NCBI GenBank assembly: GCA_033851265.1
Contig: JAWWOW010000003.1
Span: 1-64,000 of the forward strand
From: JAWWOW01 sp033851265
GTDB lineage: Bacteria; Actinomycetota; Actinomycetes; JAWWOW01
Length of the DNA: 64,000 nt
Direction of reading: 5' to 3'
The position numbers and the translations under genes are program-made. Positions 59,319-64,000 of this stretch are shown here, one piece after another. Every line of letters starts with the position of its first letter. Within the stretch, counting starts at the first letter, position 1. Under the pieces are notes generated by a model that worked only from the letters and a program-made list of their open reading frames with translations, had not been told where the DNA came from and did no database searches.

Positions 59319-59513
59319 ATGAAGGTCATCGTCGACTACGACGCTTGCGAGGCAAACGCTGTCTGTATGGGCATTGCGCCCGAGGTCTTCGAGGTGCGCG
59401 ACGACGACAACCTCTACATCTTGATCGAAGGCGACATCCCCCAAGAACTCCAGGAGCGGGTCCGCCAGGCCGTCGCGTCCTGCCCGAAGGCCGCCCTGTC
59501 CACGCAGGACTGA
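59319..59513 (+). CDS. 3Fe-4S ferredoxin, CxxNxxC type
   Basis: A 64-residue ferredoxin. The cluster motif is Cys10-EA-Asn13-AV-Cys16 ... Cys55-Pro, where the fourth cysteine of a [4Fe-4S] ferredoxin is replaced by Asn. Such CxxXxxC...CP ferredoxins in mycobacteria pair with cytochrome P450s. GGGAGGG stands close before ATG 59319, and TAGGCT (59287-59292) is a possible -10. No P450 is in the window, so its partner is elsewhere or is an acyl-CoA or steroid oxygenase reductase. Confidence 0.94.
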   Translation: MKVIVDYDACEANAVCMGIAPEVFEVRDDDNLYILIEGDIPQELQERVRQAVASCPKAALSTQD

Positions 59514-59526
59514 CCTGCGGCGCGAC

Positions 59527-59541
59527 CTGACGCCCCGTCAG
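59527..59541. promoter_or_regulatory. Operator copy 1, CTGACG-N3-CGTCAG
   Basis: Perfect 15-base palindrome in the gap before the alcohol dehydrogenase gene, 13 bases after the ferredoxin stop. Nearly identical to the site at 61361-61375. TetR-type size. Confidence 0.6.
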
Positions 59542-59582
59542 TTAGAGTCCCCAGACCAGATCGAGCCTCGAGGGAGTCTGCT

Positions 59583-60662
59583 ATGCGCGCCGCCGTCCTT
59601 CATGCCATCGGTGACACCAAGCTCGAGGTTCGCGACGACGTCGGCGTCGTCGACGTCGGTCCCGGCACGGTCCGGGTCAAGATCCACGCGACCGGCGTGT
59701 GCCACTCCGACCTGTCCGCGATGCGCGGGATCCTCCCGCAGGCGGCGCCCGCCGTACTCGGACACGAAGGCGCCGGCGAGGTCCTCGAGGTCGGTGAGGG
59801 CGTCACCCATGTCGCACCCGGCGACCACGTGATCATCTGTTGGGTGCCCCCGTGCGGCACGTGCAACTACTGCATCGGCGGCCAGGCCAACCTCTGCATG
59901 GTCGGGATGATGGACTCGTTCACCAACCCCCGGTTCACCTTCGGGGACACGCAGGCATTCGGGATGGCCGGCACCGGAACGTTCGCCGAGGAGCTCGTCG
60001 TACTCGGCACTGCCGCGCAGAAGATCCCCGACGACGTGCCCTACGAGATCGCGTCGCTGATCGGCTGCGGCGTCACCACGGGCGTCGGCGCAGTCATCAA
60101 CACGGCGAAGGTTGTTCCCGGCTCCAGCGTTGTTGTGTTCGGTGCGGGCGGCGTCGGCATCAGCGTCATCCAGGGCGCGCGCGTCGCCGGTGCGGCCGAG
60201 ATCGTCGCGGTCGACTTGAACCCGGGCAAGCTCGAGGCAACGAAGAAGTTCGGAGCCTCCCACGTCGCGACGCCCGATGACCTGCCGGCTTTGTCGGCGG
60301 AGCTGACTGGCGGCGAAGGGTTCGACTACGCCTTCGAGGTCGTCGGCCGGGCCGACGTCATCCGCTCGGCCTACGACAACACCCGCCGCGGTGGCACCTG
60401 CGTCGTCGTCGGTGCCGGCAGCGCCGAGGACATGGTGTCGTTCAGCGCCCTCGAGCTATTCGCGATGGAGAAGAAGATCCTCGGCACGATTTACGGGTCG
60501 TCTGATGTACGCCGGGACTACAACCGCCTGATCCGGCTCTGGAAGACCGGGCGCCTCGACCTCGAAGGCATGATCAGCCGCCGGATCGGTCTCGACGACG
60601 TCAACGACGCGTTCGCGGCACTGAGCGACGGCGACGTGATCCGCCAGGTCATCAGCTTCTGA
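59583..60662 (+). CDS. Zinc-dependent alcohol dehydrogenase
   Basis: A 359-residue medium-chain dehydrogenase. Catalytic zinc ligands Cys40-His41 in ATGVCHSDLS and GHEGAGEV (His61-Glu62); structural zinc cysteines 91, 94, 97 and 105 in CGTCNYCIGGQANLC; Rossmann motif VVVFGAGGVGISVIQGARVAGAAEIVAVDLNP. Resembles class III-like and NDMA-linked actinobacterial ADHs. ATG 59583 lies after AGGGAGTCTGCT. The palindromic operator upstream suggests co-regulation with the fadE pair at 61398. Likely oxidises an alcohol or hydroxy intermediate of the same catabolic route. Confidence 0.94.
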   Translation: MRAAVLHAIGDTKLEVRDDVGVVDVGPGTVRVKIHATGVCHSDLSAMRGILPQAAPAVLGHEGAGEVLEVGEGVTHVAPGDHVIICWVPPCGTCNYCIGGQANLCMVGMMDSFTNPRFTFGDTQAFGMAGTGTFAEELVVLGTAAQKIPDDVPYEIASLIGCGVTTGVGAVINTAKVVPGSSVVVFGAGGVGISVIQGARVAGAAEIVAVDLNPGKLEATKKFGASHVATPDDLPALSAELTGGEGFDYAFEVVGRADVIRSAYDNTRRGGTCVVVGAGSAEDMVSFSALELFAMEKKILGTIYGSSDVRRDYNRLIRLWKTGRLDLEGMISRRIGLDDVNDAFAALSDGDVIRQVISF

Positions 60663-60704
60663 CGGAACCCCAAGCCGTGGTCAAGTGGGCGGGAGCTCGG
60701 TCTC

Positions 60705-61208
60705 GTGCGTGGAGTGGTCGTCAGCGGGCTGGTAGCGCTTGCTGTGCTGACGGGATGCTCTGAGCAGGCGAAGGGGCCCACCCCGCTGGTGGCCGACACC
60801 GGTCCGATCCCGTCGCCCGGGGTAGTCGATGCATCCCCGTGGACGATTGCTTCGCCCTTTCCCTGGAACACACCAAGCCCGCTGGTGCCGTTGGCACCGT
60901 CGCAAGCGTCGGGCTTGCTGGTCTTGCCGTGGAGCCTGGTGGGGGTGCGCGCCGGCGGTCGTGTGCTCCGGATCCGTTACGCGGCTGGGGGAGGCTGCGT
61001 CAGGCCAGTCGGGGTGCAGGTAATCGAGTCTTCGACTCGAGTTCTTATCGCCCCACGGAGCCGCGCCTTCGACTCTCCAGGGTCTGGCGCCTGTACCGCT
61101 GAGCTCAGGCTTGCGTTCGCCGAGATTGCACTGCGCAGCCCATTGGGCCATCGGTCGTTGGTACACGCCGCGCTGAGCCCCGGCTGGACGCAGGGGCAAG
61201 CGCATTAG
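60705..61208 (+). CDS. Lipoprotein of unknown function
   Basis: A 167-residue exported lipoprotein. Signal GVVVSGLVALAVLTGC (lipobox LTGC, Cys18), a Pro/Ser-rich tether (about 20-65), then a small folded domain with GRVLRIRYAAGGGCVRPVGVQVIESSTRVLI and GACTAELRLAFAEIALRSPLGHRSLVHA; two cysteines probably form a disulphide. I know this domain pattern only from uncharacterised actinobacterial proteins. GTG 60705. It lies between adh and the fadE pair. Confidence 0.78.
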   Translation: MRGVVVSGLVALAVLTGCSEQAKGPTPLVADTGPIPSPGVVDASPWTIASPFPWNTPSPLVPLAPSQASGLLVLPWSLVGVRAGGRVLRIRYAAGGGCVRPVGVQVIESSTRVLIAPRSRAFDSPGSGACTAELRLAFAEIALRSPLGHRSLVHAALSPGWTQGQAH

Positions 61209-61239
61209 ACGAGGACCCGGAACACGAACCACACGCGAA

Positions 61240-61256
61240 CGTGACCGCAGGTCACG
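61240..61256. promoter_or_regulatory. Palindrome CGTGACC-N3-GGTCACG
   Basis: Perfect seven-base arms with GCA spacer, in the 189-base gap before the fadE pair. A second, weaker dyad GCGAT-N5-ATCGC follows at 61286-61300. Regulator unknown. Confidence 0.45.
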
Positions 61257-61360
61257 GGTTGGTCAAAGTCACGCAGCACTTATTGGCGATTGATCATCGC
61301 GGTTTAGGCGCGGACGGGCCCTTGACCGGGGAGCGTTGCGCGGGAGACTCTAGGCGAAAC

Positions 61361-61375
61361 CTAACGACCCGTCAG
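61361..61375. promoter_or_regulatory. Operator copy 2, CTAACG-N3-CGTCAG
   Basis: One mismatch from a perfect palindrome and one base different in the arms from the adh operator (59527-59541). It lies 23 bases before the fadE pair; TTGACC at 61322-61327 is a possible -35 region. Confidence 0.6.
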
Positions 61376-61397
61376 ATTTCGGGGAGCCCTCCTCTTC

Positions 61398-62573
61398 ATG
61401 TATCTCGCTTACACGCCGGAGCAGGAAGCGCTCCGCAAGGAGCTGCGCGACTATTTCGGCGAGCTGATGACTCCGGCCGCCGTCGAGGGTCTGTCTGAGG
61501 GCGAGCTCGACGGCACGCTCTACAAAGAGATCGTCCGCAAGCTCGGTGCCGATGGCTGGCTCGGCCTCGCGTGGCCCAAGGAGTACGGCGGGCAAGGCCG
61601 GCCACTCACCGACCAGTACATCTTCTTCGACGAGGCGATGCGCTCGTCGGTACCCGTGCCGTTCCTCACCACCAACACGGTGGGCCCGACGATCATGGCG
61701 TTCGGCACCGATGAGCAGAAGGAGCGCTTTCTTCCCGGCATCGTCCGCGGCGAGATCCACTTCTCGATCGGGTACTCCGAACCCGGAGCCGGCACCGACC
61801 TCGCCGGCCTCAAGACGCGCGCTACGCGCGATGGTGACCACTACGTCGTCAACGGCCAGAAGATGTGGACCAGCCTTATCCATCACGCCGACTACGTCTG
61901 GCTGGCCTGTCGCACCGATCCGGACGCCCCCAAACACAAGGGTTTGTCGATTCTGATGGTGCCGACCGACGCAGCCGGCTTCTCGTGGCAGCCGGTCCCG
62001 ACGCTGGGCGGCGGTTACACGAGTGCGACGTTCTACGACGACGTGCGCGTGCCGGCCAACAATCTGATCGCCGGCGAGAACGAAGGCTGGCGGCTCATCA
62101 CGAGCCAGCTCAACCACGAGCGGGTCGCGATATCGAGCGCTGGTGTCATCGAGCGCAAGCTCTCCGACGTACGCCGATGGGCGCAGCAGACCACGCTGGC
62201 TGATGGTCGACGCGTCATCGACCAAGAGTGGGTGCAGACCGCACTCGCCGCGCTCCATGCGCAGAACGAGTTCCTCAAGTTGGCCAACTGGAAGGTCGCG
62301 TCCAGCGCGACGGAAGGCTCGCTCAACCCGGCGGACGCATCCGCGATGAAGGTCTTCGGCAGCGAGTTCTATCTCGAGGCCTACCGCACGCTCATGGAGA
62401 TCGTCGGTGAGGAGTCGACGCTGATGTACGGATCACCTGGCGCCGTGCTCCGCGCTGACCTCGAGCGGGCCTACCGCAACACGATCATCCTGACGTTCGG
62501 CGGCGGAACGAACGAAATCCAGCGCGACATCGTCTCAATGGTGGGGCTCCGTATGCCGCGAGCACCGCGATAA
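61398..62573 (+). CDS. Acyl-CoA dehydrogenase, FadE26-like (alpha subunit type)
   Basis: A 391-residue FAD enzyme very like mycobacterial FadE26, one half of the alpha2beta2 dehydrogenase for cholesterol side-chain CoA esters. Shared landmarks: YTPEQEALRKELRDYFGELMTP, GWLGLAWPKEYGGQG, FSIGYSEPGAGTDLAGLKTRA, VVNGQKMWTSLIHHADYVWLA, SQLNHERVAISSAG and ILTFGGGTNEIQRDIVSMVGL. ATG 61398 follows GGGGAG by about 11 bases. Eighteen bases after its stop begins the FadE27-like partner. Confidence 0.92.
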   Translation: MYLAYTPEQEALRKELRDYFGELMTPAAVEGLSEGELDGTLYKEIVRKLGADGWLGLAWPKEYGGQGRPLTDQYIFFDEAMRSSVPVPFLTTNTVGPTIMAFGTDEQKERFLPGIVRGEIHFSIGYSEPGAGTDLAGLKTRATRDGDHYVVNGQKMWTSLIHHADYVWLACRTDPDAPKHKGLSILMVPTDAAGFSWQPVPTLGGGYTSATFYDDVRVPANNLIAGENEGWRLITSQLNHERVAISSAGVIERKLSDVRRWAQQTTLADGRRVIDQEWVQTALAALHAQNEFLKLANWKVASSATEGSLNPADASAMKVFGSEFYLEAYRTLMEIVGEESTLMYGSPGAVLRADLERAYRNTIILTFGGGTNEIQRDIVSMVGLRMPRAPR

Positions 62574-62590
62574 GGGACGGGACGACACCG

Positions 62591-63700
62591 ATGGACTTCA
62601 GCCTTTCCGACGAGCAAGAGGCGCTACGTGGCCTCGCAGGTGACTTCCTCGCTCGCCGTGCGACACCCGAACGGCTGACCGAGCTCGAGGCTGAGGACAG
62701 CGACTGGCTCGACCGTGAGCTGTGGCGCGAGCTCGGCACCGCTGGATTGCTCGGTGCCGGTTTGCCCGAGCAGTACGGCGGCGGCGGCGCGGGCTTCACC
62801 GAGGTGATCCTGTTGTGCGAGCAGGTTGGTGCGCACGTCGCACACGCGCCCGTGTGGTCGAGCATCGTCTGCGCTGCGATGCCGATCGCGCAGTTCGGTA
62901 CGCCGGAGCAAACCGCACGTGACTTGCCTGGTGTCATCGCCGGTGAGTCGGTGCTCACGGCGGCACTGATCGAGCCGGGCAACGACGACCCACGTCGACC
63001 AACCACGCGCGCTCATCGCGATGGCGACCGCTGGGCGCTCGATGGGGTCAAGACCTGCGTACCTCTTGGCACGATGGCGACGCGCATCGTCGTACCTGCA
63101 ATGACCGACGACGGACCGGCGGTGTTCCTTGTTGATCCGGCTGGCTCAGGTCTGACGTTGGAGGCGCAGCGCTCGACGTCACTCGAGCCGCAGGCGTTGC
63201 TGGGTCTCGACAGCGCAACCGGCGAACCGTTGGGTACGCCGGCCGACGAGGTGCTCGACTGGTTGATCGACCGCGCGATGACCGGACTCGCGGCGACGCA
63301 GGCCGGCATTTGCGACCGCGCGGTCCGGATGTCCGCGGAGTACACGACAGGGCGCGAGCAGTTCGGCCGTTCGGTGGCGACCTTCCAGGCGGTTGGCCAC
63401 CGGCTCGCGGACGCCTATACCGATGCGCTCGCGGTGCAGCTGGCGACCTGGCAAGCGGTCTGGCGCCTCAGCGAAGGGCTGCCCGCCGCCGACGCCGTTG
63501 CCGTTGCCAAGTGGTGGTCTGCCGAGGCCGGACACCGGGTGACGCGCGCCGCGCAGCACGTGCACGGCGGAGTCGGCGTTGACGTGACCTATCCGTTGCA
63601 TCGCTACACCCGCTGGGCGACCCAGATCGCGCTCACGCTCGGCGGATCGGCTCGCCACGCTCGGACGATCGGCAAACGGCTGGCTGAGGAGCCCGCATGA
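62591..63700 (+). CDS. Acyl-CoA dehydrogenase, FadE27-like (beta subunit type)
   Basis: A 369-residue partner of the preceding enzyme. MDFSLSDEQEALRGLAGDFL, WRELGTAGLLGAGLPEQYGGGG, YTTGREQFGRSVATFQAVGHRLADAYTDA, WWSAEAGHRVTRAAQHVHGGVGVDVTYPLHRY and LGGSARHARTIGKRLAEEPA match FadE27 in order. The middle FAD-binding loop (EPGxGxD type) is reduced to IEPGNDDPRRP, as is usual for the non-catalytic-looking subunit. Coupled to the alpha gene; together they should form an alpha2beta2 heterotetramer. Confidence 0.92.
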   Translation: MDFSLSDEQEALRGLAGDFLARRATPERLTELEAEDSDWLDRELWRELGTAGLLGAGLPEQYGGGGAGFTEVILLCEQVGAHVAHAPVWSSIVCAAMPIAQFGTPEQTARDLPGVIAGESVLTAALIEPGNDDPRRPTTRAHRDGDRWALDGVKTCVPLGTMATRIVVPAMTDDGPAVFLVDPAGSGLTLEAQRSTSLEPQALLGLDSATGEPLGTPADEVLDWLIDRAMTGLAATQAGICDRAVRMSAEYTTGREQFGRSVATFQAVGHRLADAYTDALAVQLATWQAVWRLSEGLPAADAVAVAKWWSAEAGHRVTRAAQHVHGGVGVDVTYPLHRYTRWATQIALTLGGSARHARTIGKRLAEEPA

Positions 63701-63791
63701 CCGCAATGCCCGGATCGCACCGGTCGTCACCGGCACGGGACGACAGTTACCTTCGTTCTACCGAAAGCTCTGATTCAGCCATGGAGGCCTT

Positions 63792-64000
63792 GTGAGGTCG
63801 TTGTTGTCTTCCGGGGGAACTTCTCGGCGGCGAGCTGCCGTCCTGTTGACCGCCGTCGTCGCCCTCGCCATGACGAGCTCGGCGTGTGGCGCGCGGTTGT
63901 CAAACAAGCAGCGGACGTTGGCCATTCAGCAGGGCACCGGCAACAACGTCGGTACGACGACCACCAACGGCAGCTCCGGAGCCAACGCTGGGGGTACGAC
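63792..64000 (+). CDS. Lipoprotein, probable ABC-transporter binding protein (3' end cut off)
   Basis: First 69 codons of an exported lipoprotein. GTG 63792 with GGAGG (63783-63787) upstream. Basic n-region (SSGGTSRRRAAVLL), hydrophobic core TAVVALAMTSSAC with lipobox SSAC, then ARLSNKQRTLAIQQG and a Gly/Asn/Thr-rich linker. The linker and KQR start are like branched-chain amino acid (LivJ-type) binding proteins placed next to sterol-catabolism genes in actinobacteria; this identity is only inferred because the binding domain lies beyond the window. Confidence 0.7.
   Translation, partial: MRSLLSSGGTSRRRAAVLLTAVVALAMTSSACGARLSNKQRTLAIQQGTGNNVGTTTTNGSSGANAGGT

Noticed and set aside
61024..61040. 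Hairpin TCGAGTC-TTC-GACTCGA as a terminator
   Set aside because: It lies within the lipoprotein coding sequence, where conserved residues (IESSTRV) explain it.
63697..63795. A 32-codon frame starting ATGA at the end of the FadE27-like gene
   Set aside because: Although the ATGA overlap looks like coupling, the peptide has no family and the strong GGAGG serves the GTG at 63792 in another frame.

Overview
The window is high-GC DNA from an actinobacterium (Actinomycetota). The evidence is the gene content: a mycothiol-dependent enzyme, F420-dependent oxidoreductases, SenX3/RegX3, the actinobacterial families DUF3027 and DUF2530, a CIRCE-controlled groEL with no groES beside it, and many TANNNT-N6-8-ATG starts typical of leaderless mRNAs. 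Menaquinone genes of the futalosine route (mqnB, mqnD) argue against Mycobacterium and Rhodococcus, which use the classical Men route. Yet the right third carries mycobacterial cholesterol-type acyl-CoA dehydrogenases. A Frankiales/Sporichthyales-like lineage would fit, but I cannot fix the taxon. No rRNA, tRNA, CRISPR array, insertion sequence or prophage gene was seen. Coding density is high, and no gap between genes exceeds about 240 bases.

Layout. 0-5.3 kb: threonine synthase (cut by the left edge), a metallophosphoesterase, groEL behind two tandem CIRCE operators, a small secreted Cys-rich protein and an orphan type IV prepilin-like protein. 5.3-9.6 kb: XPB-type helicase with an overlapping helicase-associated/WYL partner, and a small membrane protein. 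9.6-17.8 kb: larE, a cold-shock protein, the coupled MFS-mqnB-mqnD operon, then DUF3027 with a sacsin/Hsp90-like ATPase. 17.8-33.7 kb: mixed housekeeping and surface genes (NodB deacetylase, NCS2 purine permease, FG-GAP beta-propeller, MarR-MFS pair, thpR, aldo/keto reductase, DUF4389 protein, serC, citrate synthase, pdxH).

33.7-45.7 kb is a phosphate block: ppk1, CYTH-CHAD and Nudix-phosphatase genes in overlapping order, then regX3-senX3 divergent from phoU, then pstS-pstC-pstA-pstB. Two candidate PHO boxes and a pstS-pstC intercistronic hairpin tie it together. Polyphosphate synthesis and binding sit beside phosphate sensing and uptake.

46-64 kb: udgX divergent from a FadE34-like fused acyl-CoA dehydrogenase with a KstR-like palindrome between them; two F420-type enzymes downstream; an uncharacterised GT4/methyltransferase/alpha-barrel trio; hemerythrin; a diguanylate cyclase; a flavodoxin/methyltransferase/NTF2-like operon divergent from an acyl-CoA synthetase; a 3Fe-4S ferredoxin; a zinc alcohol dehydrogenase; a FadE26/FadE27-like heteromeric acyl-CoA dehydrogenase pair; and the start of a lipoprotein that may be an ABC-transporter binding protein. 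This looks like a sterol or long side-chain degradation locus. A CTGACG-N3-CGTCAG operator recurs in front of two of its transcription units.
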